Source of the DNA: an uncultured Oscillospiraceae bacterium
Lineage (GTDB): Bacteria > Bacillota > Clostridia > Oscillospirales > Oscillospiraceae
Length of the DNA: 64,000 bases
Reading direction: 5' to 3'
NCBI GenBank assembly: GCA_900768135.1
Contig: CAAGBT010000088.1
Span: forward strand, 62,001 to 126,000
Part shown: positions 39,965 to 48,740 of the stretch, one piece after another
Position numbering within the stretch: position 1 is the stretch's first letter
Layout of the letters: every line of letters starts with the position of its first letter
The notes under the pieces: model-generated
The model's database searches: none
What the model was told of the DNA's origin: nothing
Seen by the model: the letters and a program-made list of their open reading frames with translations, nothing else
Made by a program: the position numbers and the translations under genes

Positions 39965-41350
39965 ATGTACGAAGACGAAAACAACCTGTACCACTACAGC
40001 TACCGCAAGGGCGACGAGCCGAACCCCAACGCCCCCATCGACACGAAGAACTATGCCGAGGATCCGTGGGACAGAAGCCCGGGCGGAAAGTCCCCGAAGA
40101 AAAAGGGCGGCGCGGCGGCGAAGCTCATTGCGCTGGCGCTGGTATGCGCGCTGCTGGGCGGCTTTGTCGGCGCGGGGCTGAGCGGCGCGCTTGCCGCCGG
40201 GCGCGTCAACCATACGAGCGTGCAGGTCAGCAACCGTGAAGTCGCCGAGGTGCAGACGCTCAAGGTGGACGGCAAAACGCAGATGACCATGCCGGAGGTC
40301 TACTCCGCCAATGTCAACAGCGTTGTTTCCATCAACGTTTCCTCTACGACCAACTACTTCGGCCAGCGCGTGGAGACCGCCGCAAGCGGCACGGGCTTTT
40401 TCATCACGCAGGACGGCTACATCCTCACGAACTACCACGTTGTCAAGGGTGCAAGCACCGTCAAGGTCACGCTCTACAGCGGCGAGACCTATGACGCAAG
40501 CGTCATCGGCGGCGACGAGGACTATGATATCGCCGTCATCAAGATCGATGTGACCGGCGCGTCCGCCGTGGTGCTGGGCGATTCCGGCGCGCTCGCCATC
40601 GGCGAATCCGTTGCCGCCATCGGCAACCCGCTCGGCGAGCTGACGTTCTCGATGACCTCCGGCGTCGTTTCCTGCGTCAACCGCGCCGTGAACATCGACG
40701 GTACGCCCTTCAACATGATCCAGATCGACTGCTCCATCAACCCCGGCAACTCCGGCGGCCCGCTGTTCAACAGCTACGGCGAGGTGGTGGGCATTGTGTC
40801 CGCCAAGTATTCGAGCTACTCCAACACCACCGTGGAGGGCATCGGCTTCGCCATCCCCATCAACGATGTTATCGCCATGGTCGAGGACATCATGACCGAC
40901 GGCTTTGTGACCGACAAGCCCTACATCGGCATCACCCCGCAGGCAATGACCGCGCAGATGGCGCAGCAGTACCGCTACAGCGTGAGCGAGGGCGTGTTCG
41001 TCTGCTCCGTTGATCCGGGCAGCGCCGCCGATAAGGCCGGTCTCCAGATGGGCGACGTCATTACAAAGCTGGGCGACACGAGCATCAGCGATGTGAACGA
41101 CCTGAACGCCGCCAAGAAAGCCTACCGCGCGGGCGACACCGTGACGCTGACGGTCTACCGCGCGGGCCAGACGCTTGCCGTCGAGCTGACGTTCGACGCC
41201 GTGCCGCAGACCTCGCAGACGCAGGACGACAGTTCTACAGGCGACAGCTACAACGGCGGCGATTACTATTACGGCGGCGATGATAACGGCAGCGGCGGCT
41301 ACTACAGCCCCTGGGATTTCTTCAACAGCTTCTTCGGCTACGGCAACTGA
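39965..41350 (+). CDS. HtrA/DegP-type serine protease with PDZ domain
   Basis: 461 residues; start at 39965 after AAGGAGG. A cytoplasmic tail and one membrane helix (about 58-80) anchor it. The trypsin-like domain has the full triad: His in TNYHVVKG, Asp in DYDIAVIKI, Ser in NPGNSGGPLF. One PDZ domain follows (about 320-415). The C-terminal 45 residues are rich in Gly, Tyr, Asp and Ser. It degrades or refolds damaged proteins outside the membrane. CssRS-like control cannot be judged from here. Confidence 0.95.
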   Translation: MYEDENNLYHYSYRKGDEPNPNAPIDTKNYAEDPWDRSPGGKSPKKKGGAAAKLIALALVCALLGGFVGAGLSGALAAGRVNHTSVQVSNREVAEVQTLKVDGKTQMTMPEVYSANVNSVVSINVSSTTNYFGQRVETAASGTGFFITQDGYILTNYHVVKGASTVKVTLYSGETYDASVIGGDEDYDIAVIKIDVTGASAVVLGDSGALAIGESVAAIGNPLGELTFSMTSGVVSCVNRAVNIDGTPFNMIQIDCSINPGNSGGPLFNSYGEVVGIVSAKYSSYSNTTVEGIGFAIPINDVIAMVEDIMTDGFVTDKPYIGITPQAMTAQMAQQYRYSVSEGVFVCSVDPGSAADKAGLQMGDVITKLGDTSISDVNDLNAAKKAYRAGDTVTLTVYRAGQTLAVELTFDAVPQTSQTQDDSSTGDSYNGGDYYYGGDDNGSGGYYSPWDFFNSFFGYGN

Positions 41351-41359
41351 AACCGGCGC

Positions 41360-41396
41360 AAACGGGCGGCCTCCCCTGGGAGGCCGCCCGTTTCTC
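41360..41396. terminator. Bidirectional terminator after htrA
   Basis: A 13-bp stem (41360-41372 / 41381-41393) with A and T runs, between htrA and the converging small PepSY-like gene. Confidence 0.85.
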
Positions 41397-41410
41397 ATGC
41401 CGTTTTCCGT

Positions 41411-41653
41411 TCACGCACCCATGCGGCGCGCGGCCCCGGCCGGCTCAGGCATGACGGGGCGCGTATCGACGCCGAGGATCTCGCCGCTGTATGCGTCGGC
41501 GTAACAGTCGTAGGCGGTAAAGTCTGTGCAGAAGCGCAGCTCGTAAAGCCCGTCTGCGCGTACGATGGAGAGGCCGTACAGCTCCTGCCCGTCAAGCCTC
41601 AGCTCGTTCATCACCGCGTTCATGGCGGCCATACTGCTGATAAAGTTCTTCAT
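41411..41653 (-). CDS. Small PepSY-like protein of the ECF module
   Basis: 80 residues, start after AAGGAG. The C-terminal half, YELRFCTDFTAYDCYADAYSGEILGVD, has the strand pattern of PepSY-type domains (Y-x-x-x-V-D-A-x-T-G-E-V). There is no signal or membrane helix, so it is probably cytoplasmic. It follows the membrane PepSY gene by 18 nt and is the last gene of the ECF operon. PepSY domains bind or inhibit peptidases; the role here is unknown. Confidence 0.6.
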   Translation of the reverse strand: MKNFISSMAAMNAVMNELRLDGQELYGLSIVRADGLYELRFCTDFTAYDCYADAYSGEILGVDTRPVMPEPAGAARRMGA

Positions 41654-41671
41654 GCTCTGCTCCTTCCCTTC

Positions 41672-42217
41672 TTAAAACCCGTGGTAGTCCACGTCTGTGA
41701 GGACCGTATAGCCCGACCTGGCGTTGACCTCGACCTCATATTCCTTTTCGCCGTCGCGCAGCTCCACCTCGTAGATGCGCACGCTCCGCGTCAGCCCATC
41801 GCTCATGTCCAGTTTGCGGTCCACATCATGTACCACAAAGCCGCCAGCGTCCCTGCCGGTGTACGCGGCGATATAGCGGATCGCCAGCTCCACCGACTCG
41901 TCGCGCGAGTAGACGGCGCTCTTTTTTGCCGCCGATCCCGCCGTGCCGAAGATGATTCCCAGCGTTGCGCCGGCGATCACGCCCAGCGACACGATCACGA
42001 TCACGATGACGCGGAGCGTCGTTTTCAGGTTGAACGCCCGCCGCGCGCGGCGCACGGTGTCCTCATCCGCCGGCGCGAGCACGGGGCGCTGCGGCGCCCT
42101 GTCGTCCAGCAGCGCGCTGACCTTCTGCGCGTTTACGATTTCGCGGCCGACGAAGGCGGCCTCCTCGTCCGTTGCCGTGCCGTCCTGCACCTTTTTGTAA
42201 GCCTCTTCAAAATTCAT
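41672..42217 (-). CDS. Membrane protein with extracellular PepSY-like domain, candidate anti-sigma factor
   Basis: 181 residues; the ATG at 42217 overlaps the sigma gene stop as ATGA. A cytoplasmic N-terminus of about 75 residues (MNFEEAYKKVQDGTATDEEAAFVGRE) is followed by one membrane helix (about 78-100), then an outside domain. That domain has ELAIRYIAAYTGRDAGGFVVHDVD...YEVELRDGEKEYEVEVNARSGYTVL, a PepSY pattern. Gene order and topology are those of a membrane anti-sigma factor. The N-terminal domain has no zinc (ZAS) motif. Confidence 0.72.
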   Translation of the reverse strand: MNFEEAYKKVQDGTATDEEAAFVGREIVNAQKVSALLDDRAPQRPVLAPADEDTVRRARRAFNLKTTLRVIVIVIVSLGVIAGATLGIIFGTAGSAAKKSAVYSRDESVELAIRYIAAYTGRDAGGFVVHDVDRKLDMSDGLTRSVRIYEVELRDGEKEYEVEVNARSGYTVLTDVDYHGF

Positions 42218-42699
42218 CTCATGTCCTCCAGACTTTTTTTCAGCGCCTCGCGCGCGCGGCAAAGCGTTACCTTCGTGTTCGTCTCGCTCTTTCCGGTCAC
42301 CTGCGCCACCTCGCGCACCGAAAGGCCGGAAAAGTAGAACAGCGTCACCGCTTCCTTCTGCGCCTCGTTCAGCCGGCCGATCGCGCGGTACAGCGCGCGG
42401 TATTCCTCCTGCCGGATAATCTTTTCCAGCATCTGCTCGTCCCCGGCGGCAAACTCGCCGCTCAGCGTGCCGCCTTCGCGGTTTATTTTGCGCAGCTGCG
42501 AAAAGTACTCGTTGCGGCACACAGCCAGAAGCCACGGGCGGAAATCGCGGATGCTGTCGTCCGCGCTCTCCAGCGCCCGGAAGAACGCGGCGGACACCAC
42601 GTCCTCCGCGACCGTCCTGTTCCGGCACAGCGCCATCACATAGAGCAGCGCTTCGCTGTAATACTTTCGGAACAGCTCGTCGATGATATCCCGCTTCAC
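42214..42699 (-). CDS. ECF-type RNA polymerase sigma factor
   Basis: 161 residues, GTG start at 42699 with AAGGAGGT 12 nt upstream. Region 2 (about 5-70): DELFRKYYSEALLYVMALCRNRTVAEDVVSAAFFRAL, then RDFRPWLLAVCRN. Region 4 (about 105-155): LNEAQKEAVTLFYFSGLSVREVAQVTGKSETNTKVTLCRAREALKK. It directs polymerase to a small regulon, probably for envelope stress. The partner gene overlaps by 4 nt. The operon's own promoter has the ECF form TGTAACC-N15-CGTCTA. Confidence 0.93.
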   Translation of the reverse strand: MKRDIIDELFRKYYSEALLYVMALCRNRTVAEDVVSAAFFRALESADDSIRDFRPWLLAVCRNEYFSQLRKINREGGTLSGEFAAGDEQMLEKIIRQEEYRALYRAIGRLNEAQKEAVTLFYFSGLSVREVAQVTGKSETNTKVTLCRAREALKKSLEDMR

Positions 42700-42737
42700 T
42701 TCTCCGCCCCACCTCCTTGCTGCCGGCTTTCATGAAA

Positions 42738-42765
42738 TAGACGCGCGGCGGAAAAAAAGGTTACA
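42738..42765 (-). promoter_or_regulatory. ECF-type promoter of the sigma factor operon
   Basis: On the - strand TGTAACC (42765-42759), 15-nt spacer, CGTCTA (42743-42738). These boxes are unlike the housekeeping type elsewhere in the window and match the AAC/CGT-type boxes of ECF promoters, suggesting autoregulation. Confidence 0.7.
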
Positions 42766-42803
42766 GAAAACCCGCAATTTCTCAAAAATTTTTTTGCCGC
42801 GCA

Positions 42804-42840
42804 AAAGGGCGGTGTTTTCCGCAGGAAAACACCGCCCTTT
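42804..42840. terminator. 17-bp terminator after pepD
   Basis: A perfect 17-bp stem (42804-42820 / 42824-42840), GCA loop. It ends the mreB-pepD operon and insulates the ECF promoter. Confidence 0.85.
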
Positions 42841-42849
42841 GATCTTCTT

Positions 42850-44301
42850 TTATCTGCTGCGCTTCAGGACCTCGCACACCAGCGCGTAAACGCGCGCGGT
42901 GGAGGCGACGTTCAGCCGCTCGTTCACGGAATGCACATCGTGCAGCTCCGGCCCCATCGACAGCGCGTCCAGCCCGGGGATCTTTTCGATGAACAGGCCG
43001 CACTCCAGCCCGCCGTGGGTGGCCTCGATCTTCCCCTCGCGGCCGGTGAGATCGCGGTAGGCCTGCTCCACCCGCGCGCGCAGCGCAGAGTGTCTGTCGT
43101 ACTGCCAGCCGGGATAGCCGCTGCGCTCGCTCACCGTGCCGCCCGCAAACTCCACGATGGCCCGCACGCGCTGAACGAGCATCTCCTTCTGCGAGGCGAT
43201 GGCCGAGCGCACGGAAAACGTGAACTGCGCGCCCGTCTCGTCCATGCGCATCACGCCAAAGTTGAGCGAGGTCTGCACCAGCCCGGGGAAATCGGCGCTC
43301 ATCGCCTGCACGCCCTGCGGCAGCGCCAGCAGCGTATGCAGCAGCAGCGCGGTCGATACCTTGCTGACGGCGGAGGGGACCTCCGCTTTTTCGCACATGA
43401 GGGAGATGCCGCCGTCGGTCACGGCGTATTCGTTTTTCAGCGTTGCATCAAAGCTGCGGATAAACGCCTCGAACGCGGGCGCGTCCTTCGCATCGACCGC
43501 CACAAGCGCGTCGTTTCTCAGGCAGATGACGTTGTCAAACTCACCGCCGCGCAGGTCGTGCACACGCAGGGAACGGAACCGCTCCATCGCCGAATACAGC
43601 GTGCGCGCCATCAGGCAGTTGGCGTTGCCGCGGCCGTCGTTGATGTTCATGCCCGAATGCCCGCCCTTCAGGCCGGAGATCGTCACGCGGTAGCCGGCCA
43701 TGCCGGCGGGAAGCGCCTCCTGCGCCATATCGAGCGCGCAGTCGAGCCGCACGCCGCCCGCGCAGGACACGGTGAACACGCCCTCCTCCTCAGAGTCGAG
43801 GTTCAAAAGCTCCCTGCCCTTGAGATCGGAGCAGTCGAGCGCGACCGCCCCGTCCATGCCGACCTCCTCGTCCACGGTGAACACCGCCTCGATGGGAGGA
43901 TGGGCAAGCGTATCGTCGGAAAGAATGGCAAGGATCATCGCAACGGCAACGCCGTTGTCGCCGCCGAGCGAGGTCTTGTCCGCCCAGACCCACTCGCCGT
44001 CGGTGCGGACGTCCAGCCCGTCGCGTGCCATGTCCTTGGCGCAGTCCTCGGTCTTGGCGCAGACCATGTCGATATGCCCCTGCAAAATGATGGGCGCGGC
44101 GTTTTCGTACCCGCAGGAGCCGTCCTTCCAGATGACAAGGTTGTTCACCTCGTCCTGGCGGTACTTCAGGCCCAGCTCCTTCGCAAATCCGGCGCACAGG
44201 TCGCTGATCCTTTTCGTGTTTCCGCTGCCGTGAGGAACGGAGCAGAGCTGTTCAAAATAATAAAATACCTTCTCGGGCTTCAGCCCGGACAATACAGCCA
44301 T
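42850..44301 (-). CDS. pepD: Aminoacyl-histidine dipeptidase (PepD, M20 family)
   Basis: 483 residues. Metal and active-site marks of the M20C group: LQGHIDMVCAK (His and Asp), SLGGDNGVAVAMILAIL (bridging Asp), FTVDEEVGMDGA (general base EE), LLNLDSEE (Asp) and the late histidine in MGPELHDVHSVNE. The lid domain carries GLKGGHSGMNI. It cleaves dipeptides, notably Xaa-His, in the cytoplasm. It lies 16 nt after the mreB gene, hence cotranscribed, and ends at a strong terminator. Confidence 0.94.
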   Translation of the reverse strand: MAVLSGLKPEKVFYYFEQLCSVPHGSGNTKRISDLCAGFAKELGLKYRQDEVNNLVIWKDGSCGYENAAPIILQGHIDMVCAKTEDCAKDMARDGLDVRTDGEWVWADKTSLGGDNGVAVAMILAILSDDTLAHPPIEAVFTVDEEVGMDGAVALDCSDLKGRELLNLDSEEEGVFTVSCAGGVRLDCALDMAQEALPAGMAGYRVTISGLKGGHSGMNINDGRGNANCLMARTLYSAMERFRSLRVHDLRGGEFDNVICLRNDALVAVDAKDAPAFEAFIRSFDATLKNEYAVTDGGISLMCEKAEVPSAVSKVSTALLLHTLLALPQGVQAMSADFPGLVQTSLNFGVMRMDETGAQFTFSVRSAIASQKEMLVQRVRAIVEFAGGTVSERSGYPGWQYDRHSALRARVEQAYRDLTGREGKIEATHGGLECGLFIEKIPGLDALSMGPELHDVHSVNERLNVASTARVYALVCEVLKRSR

Positions 44302-44317
44302 GATAGCCTCCCGTATG

Positions 44318-45346
44318 TTAGTTGATCTGCTTGCGGCGGCTCAGGTTCATCGTGCCGTCCTGCATATCCTGAATGCTGTCGAGACTCTTGCCCGTACCCT
44401 CGGCCACGCACTGGATGGCGTTTTCCGCCACCATGGCGTGGATGCCCGTGCGGGCCGTGACGAGCTTATCGAACCCGCGCACCAGGCTGCCGCCGCCGGT
44501 CATCACAATGCCGTTGTTGGAAATATCGGCCACCAGCTCGGGCGGCGTCTTCTCCAGCACCAGGTGGACCTCCTCCATGATGCGCTCCACAGGCTCTTCA
44601 AAGGCCTCTATCATCTCGGTGGAGGTGACGGAGATCAGCTTGGGCAGGCCCGTGAGCAGGCAGCGGCCCTTGACCTCCATGCTGCTCTCCTCCTCGGGCG
44701 GAAACACGCAGCCGATCTGCATTTTCATCTGCTCGGCCGTGCGCTCGCCGACGAGCAGGTTGTGCTTGCGGCGCATATACTTGATCACGGCCTCGTTGAA
44801 CTGGTCGCCCGCGATCTTGATGGAGGAGGATTCGACCACGCCGGAGAGCGAGATGACCGCGATATCGGACGTACCGCCGCCGATGTCGATGATCATGTGG
44901 CCCTCGGGCTGGGTAATGTCGATACCTGCGCCGATGGCGGCGGCGACAGGCTCCTCGATGAGGTAAACGCGGCGCGCGCCAGCCTGAATGCCCGCGTCGA
45001 TGACCGCGCGCTCCTCTACCTCGGTGATGCCGGAGGGGACGCAGATGATGATGCGCGGCTTGAAGAGCTGGAAGCCCATGACCTTGTGGAGAAATTCCTT
45101 GATCATGCGCTCGGTGACCTCGTAGTCGGAGATCACGCCCTCGCGCAGGGGGCGGATGGCGATGATGTTGCCGGGGGTGCGGCCCAGCATGGCCTGCGCG
45201 TCCGCGCCGACCTTCAGAAGCTTGCCGGTGTTCTTGTCGAGCGCAACCACGGAGGGTTCGTTGAGGACGATGCCTTTCTCCTTAATGTAGATCAGCACCG
45301 AGGCGGTGCCGAGATCCATGCCGATATCCTTGGTAAAAGAAAACAT
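44318..45346 (-). CDS. mreB: Rod-shape-determining protein, MreB/Mbl family
   Basis: 342 residues with the actin fold: phosphate-1 loop DIGMDLGTASVLIY, connect-1, phosphate-2 DIGGGTSDIAVISL and adenosine motif MTGGGSLVRGFD. Filaments guide the cell-wall elongation machinery on the inner face of the membrane. Neither mreC nor mreD follows; pepD does. That arrangement is more like the separate mbl/mreBH paralogues than the mreBCD operon. Own promoter with consensus boxes. Confidence 0.95.
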   Translation of the reverse strand: MFSFTKDIGMDLGTASVLIYIKEKGIVLNEPSVVALDKNTGKLLKVGADAQAMLGRTPGNIIAIRPLREGVISDYEVTERMIKEFLHKVMGFQLFKPRIIICVPSGITEVEERAVIDAGIQAGARRVYLIEEPVAAAIGAGIDITQPEGHMIIDIGGGTSDIAVISLSGVVESSSIKIAGDQFNEAVIKYMRRKHNLLVGERTAEQMKMQIGCVFPPEEESSMEVKGRCLLTGLPKLISVTSTEMIEAFEEPVERIMEEVHLVLEKTPPELVADISNNGIVMTGGGSLVRGFDKLVTARTGIHAMVAENAIQCVAEGTGKSLDSIQDMQDGTMNLSRRKQIN

Positions 45347-45377
45347 AATGCTACCCTCTTATTTTCTGAAAACTGAA

Positions 45378-45392
45378 ATGAGCAATGCTCAT
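45378..45392. promoter_or_regulatory. 15-bp inverted repeat in the mreB leader
   Basis: ATGAGCA-A-TGCTCAT, a perfect 7-bp inverted repeat around one base, about 20-35 nt downstream of the expected start. A possible operator. Confidence 0.35.
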
Positions 45393-45411
45393 ACTAACCC
45401 ATGATGCTTTC

Positions 45412-45440
45412 ATTATAGCGGCTCAAAATAGAGTTTGCAA
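45412..45440 (-). promoter_or_regulatory. Promoter of mreB-pepD
   Basis: -35 TTGCAA (45440-45435), 17-nt spacer, consensus -10 TATAAT (45417-45412). Confidence 0.8.
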
Positions 45441-45482
45441 TAGCATTGTGTGCGATTTTCGCCGCGATATCACAGGAAACCT

Positions 45483-46136
45483 TTAGTCCTCGTCCGCCGC
45501 CGCCAGCGTGGCGCAGACCACCGCTTCCGCGCCCGCCTCCCGCAGCACTTTCGCAGTCTCGCGGAGCGTGGCGCCGGTGGTGAGGATATCGTCGATGAGC
45601 AGGATGCGTCTGCCCTTGATTTTGTCCTTATTGGCAGCGGCGTATGCGCCGACAACGTTTTTCTGCCGCTCCTCGCGGGAAGAAAGCGACGACTGCGCGG
45701 CGTTATCGCGCGTTTTGCGCAGCAGCGTTTCCGGCGCTGTGTTCCAGCAGCGGCAGGCCTCGCGCGCCAATAAGTACGACTGGTCGTAGCCGCGCTCCCG
45801 CCTGCGCTTTTTCGACACGGGAACGTAGGTCACCAAATCGAACGCTCCGCTGAAATGCTCGGCTGCGGCCTGCGCCAGAATACCGCCAAAGCCCTCGCAG
45901 CGGCTCTCGCTCCCGCGGAACTTATAGGCCAGCAGCGCCTCCCGCACCGCGCCCTCATAGCGCAGCGGCGCGAGGCACGCGCCGATCTCCGCGCGCTCGT
46001 GCAGCGGCGTGCGGCACCACGGCAGCGCGCGCTCGCAGGCCGGGCATACGCCATGCACGCCCAGCGCGCCGCAGAATGCGCAGCGCGGCGGAAACAGCAG
46101 GTCGAGCAGCCGCGTTTTCCATTGCTCCGCCCTCAT
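45483..46136 (-). CDS. comFC: ComFC-type phosphoribosyltransferase-like protein
   Basis: 217 residues; ATG at 46136 overlaps the recD2 stop as ATGA. The N-terminal zinc ribbon has CAFCGALGVHGVCPACERAL. The PRT domain ends in the PRPP loop ILLIDDILTTGATLRE, and the middle has the family's RRERGYDQSYLLAREAC segment. ComFC is required for DNA uptake in competent Bacillus, acting in the cytoplasm with ComFA. Here it is encoded after a RecD2 helicase, without comFA or comFB in the window. Confidence 0.92.
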   Translation of the reverse strand: MRAEQWKTRLLDLLFPPRCAFCGALGVHGVCPACERALPWCRTPLHERAEIGACLAPLRYEGAVREALLAYKFRGSESRCEGFGGILAQAAAEHFSGAFDLVTYVPVSKKRRRERGYDQSYLLAREACRCWNTAPETLLRKTRDNAAQSSLSSREERQKNVVGAYAAANKDKIKGRRILLIDDILTTGATLRETAKVLREAGAEAVVCATLAAADED

Positions 46137-48349
46137 TGCTCCGCGCCCCCATCCCGCAGCCGCCTGCGCAGGCCGCTGTAGCGGCGGCTGCGGCGGTCGT
46201 TCTCCGCCATTTTGCATACGGCGGAATCGTCGCCCACGATGACGAGCAGCTCGCGCGCGCGGGTGATGGCGGTATACAGCACTCCCCGCACCATGAGCGA
46301 CGGCGCGCACGGCGCGCCGACAAAGATCACGCCCCGGTATTCGCTGCCCTGCGCCTTATGCACCGTCATGGCGTAGGCCATGTCCAGCTCCGCCAGCATA
46401 TCGGACGTATACGCCGCAGTGCGGTCGTCGAAGACGATCTCCAGCAGCTCACCGCCCGGATCGATCCTTGCGATCTTGCCGACGTCGCCGTTGAAAATGC
46501 CCGTGCCTGCCGTGCCGTCCTCCTTCTGCCACACAACGTCGTAGTCGTTGCGCGTCTGCATCACGCGGTCGCCCTCGCGGAAGGTGAGTTCGCCGAAGCG
46601 GCGCTCCCTTTTGCCGGGCTGGGGCGGATTCAGCGCGGCCTGCAGGGCATAGTTCAGCGCGCGCGTTCCCGCGTCGCCGCGCCGCGTGGGGGTGAGCACC
46701 TGCAATTCGTCCGCAGGAATGCCCATCTTTTCGGGCAGCCGCATTTTGCACAGCTCCACCACCGTGTCCACAAGGCGCGCGCTGTCGCGCCGGGGAAGGA
46801 AGAAAAAGTCGTTCGCGGCGGCGTTTTTCAGCTGCGGCGGCGCGCCGGTGTTCACAAGGTGCGCGTTGCGCACGATCATCGACTTTTCCGCCTGCCGGAA
46901 GATATCCCGCAGCGCCACGGTCGCAATGCGCCCGCTGCGGATCAGGTCGGAAAACACGTTTCCCGCACCCACGCTCGGCAGCTGGTCCGGGTCGCCGACA
47001 AGGACGAGCCGGCAGCCGGGACGCAACGCCGCCAGCAGCGCGCGCATGAGGGCAAGATCGACCATGGACGTCTCGTCCACGATGAGCGCATCGGCCTCGA
47101 GCGGCTCCTTTTCGCCTTTGGTAAAGGTCGCCTCGCCGGTCTGCTCGTTCCATGTCATGCCGAGCATACGGTGGATGGTCTGCGCCTCGCTCGCACACAG
47201 CTCACCCATGCGCTTGGCGGCGCGGCCCGTGGGTGCGGCCAGCAGCACCTTCAGCCCCATCCGCTCGAAGAGCGCCACAATGGCGCGCACGCTCGTGGTC
47301 TTGCCCGTGCCGGGGCCGCCCGTGAGCAGCAGCAGCTCCTCCTGCGCGGCAAGCTCCACCGCCCGGCGCTGAAGCGGCGCATACTGCACGCCCTGCGCGC
47401 GCTCGATCTCGTCGATCACGCGCGCCGTGCCGCGCAGCTCGTCCGGCTTGTCCTTCAGCATCGCGCCGATCCGCGCGGCAACATAGGTCTCGTCCTCCCA
47501 CGATGCGCGCAGATAGCACGCCAGCACGTTCGCCACCGGCTCCTGCACGATGCGGCGCGCGTCGATCAGGTCGTCCAGGCTTTTTTCCGCGGCGTCCGCG
47601 CCGCAGCCGAGCAGCTGGACGGTCGCCGCCAGCAGCTTCTCGCGGGGGAGGAAGACGTGTCCGCCCGCGTCGCGGTTGTGCGAAAGCTCAAACAGCAGCC
47701 CCGCCTCGGTGCGCAGCGCCGCGTCGCCGCCGAAGCCCATGGAGAGCGCGATCTCATCGCAGACGGAAAAGTCCACGCCGAACGCACTGTCGGACAGCAG
47801 GTAGGGGTTGCGCTCGAGCGCGGCCATGGCGTTCGCGCCGAAGCGCCGGTAGAGCGGCACGGCGAGCGCCGTTGGCAGCTCGTAATGCGCCAGAAATTCC
47901 ATCACGCGGCGCAGCCCCATCTGCTCGTTGAACGCCTGCGAGATCTCGCGGGCGCGCTTATCGGTCATGCCCTTGAGGGCCGTCAGCTTTTCCGGCGAGG
48001 ACTCGATGACCTCAAGCGTTCGCTCGCCGAAGCGCGCAACGAGCTTTTCCGCCGTGGCCGGGCCGACGCCGCGCACCACGCCGGAGGCAAGGTAGTTCAG
48101 GATCTCCGTTTCGTCCGAGGGGAGGAAGCGCTCCACCGCATCGGCGGAAAACTGCTCGCCGTACTGCGGGTGGGAGGAAAACGAGCCGGTGGCCGTCAGG
48201 CTTTCGCCCGGCGCGGCGCAGGGAACGCAGCCGACGAGCGTCAGCAGCTCGCCGTCGTCCGTTACAAGGCGCAGCACGGCATAGCCGTTCTCCTCGTTCT
48301 GGAAAACGACGGACTGCACCGTTCCCATAATGGTCGTTTCAGCTCCCAT
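46133..48349 (-). CDS. recD2: ATP-dependent RecD2-type DNA helicase
   Basis: 738 residues. The N-terminal OB and helix-hairpin-helix region (about 1-190, with VVRGVGPATAEKLVARFG) is characteristic of RecD2, not of RecBCD's RecD. The SF1 core has Walker A LLTGGPGTGKTTS, Walker B VDETSMVDLAL, and motif AMTVHKAQGSEYRGV near the C-terminus. It unwinds DNA 5'-3' in replication fork repair. ATG after GGAG; 9 nt after the small membrane protein gene, so in the repair operon. Confidence 0.95.
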   Translation of the reverse strand: MGAETTIMGTVQSVVFQNEENGYAVLRLVTDDGELLTLVGCVPCAAPGESLTATGSFSSHPQYGEQFSADAVERFLPSDETEILNYLASGVVRGVGPATAEKLVARFGERTLEVIESSPEKLTALKGMTDKRAREISQAFNEQMGLRRVMEFLAHYELPTALAVPLYRRFGANAMAALERNPYLLSDSAFGVDFSVCDEIALSMGFGGDAALRTEAGLLFELSHNRDAGGHVFLPREKLLAATVQLLGCGADAAEKSLDDLIDARRIVQEPVANVLACYLRASWEDETYVAARIGAMLKDKPDELRGTARVIDEIERAQGVQYAPLQRRAVELAAQEELLLLTGGPGTGKTTSVRAIVALFERMGLKVLLAAPTGRAAKRMGELCASEAQTIHRMLGMTWNEQTGEATFTKGEKEPLEADALIVDETSMVDLALMRALLAALRPGCRLVLVGDPDQLPSVGAGNVFSDLIRSGRIATVALRDIFRQAEKSMIVRNAHLVNTGAPPQLKNAAANDFFFLPRRDSARLVDTVVELCKMRLPEKMGIPADELQVLTPTRRGDAGTRALNYALQAALNPPQPGKRERRFGELTFREGDRVMQTRNDYDVVWQKEDGTAGTGIFNGDVGKIARIDPGGELLEIVFDDRTAAYTSDMLAELDMAYAMTVHKAQGSEYRGVIFVGAPCAPSLMVRGVLYTAITRARELLVIVGDDSAVCKMAENDRRSRRYSGLRRRLRDGGAEQ

Positions 48350-48358
48350 AACTGTCTC

Positions 48359-48691
48359 CTAAGTGAAATAATCGGTCAGCTCCTCTTTTTGGCAGAGGTA
48401 GACCTCGTATTCGCTGCGGCACAGCAGCTCCGCCACGCGGCGCGGCTCGTCGCCAAGGCCGCCGTCTACGATGACGACGCGCGAAAAGCCGCCCTCTTCA
48501 TAGCGTGAACGCAGCAGTGCGCGCACCGTGTATTCGAGCGTCTTTGCCTCGCCGCTGGCCTCAATGACCGCCGTGGCGGGGATGGTGCCGCGCCGCCTCG
48601 GATGCACGATGGCCGAAACAAGCAGAAAGATCACCGCCGTAAGACCGATGGCGGCGAGCGCCGCCACCACGCCGTCCTGCAACAGCCGCAT
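48359..48691 (-). CDS. Small membrane-anchored protein of unknown function
   Basis: 110 residues; start preceded by GAGGTGAT. One N-terminal membrane helix (about 9-28), then a basic patch (HPRRRG) and a cytoplasmic alpha/beta segment with SRVVIVDGGLGDEPRRVAELLCR, which looks like half of a Rossmann-like or glycosyltransferase-like fold. I do not recognise the family. It sits between uvrA (49 nt) and recD2 (9 nt) on the same strand. Confidence 0.65.
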   Translation of the reverse strand: MRLLQDGVVAALAAIGLTAVIFLLVSAIVHPRRRGTIPATAVIEASGEAKTLEYTVRALLRSRYEEGGFSRVVIVDGGLGDEPRRVAELLCRSEYEVYLCQKEELTDYFT

Positions 48692-48740
48692 GATTCATCA
48701 CCTCGCGCCATTCTATGGCGCAGACGGGCGATGGGTGCGC

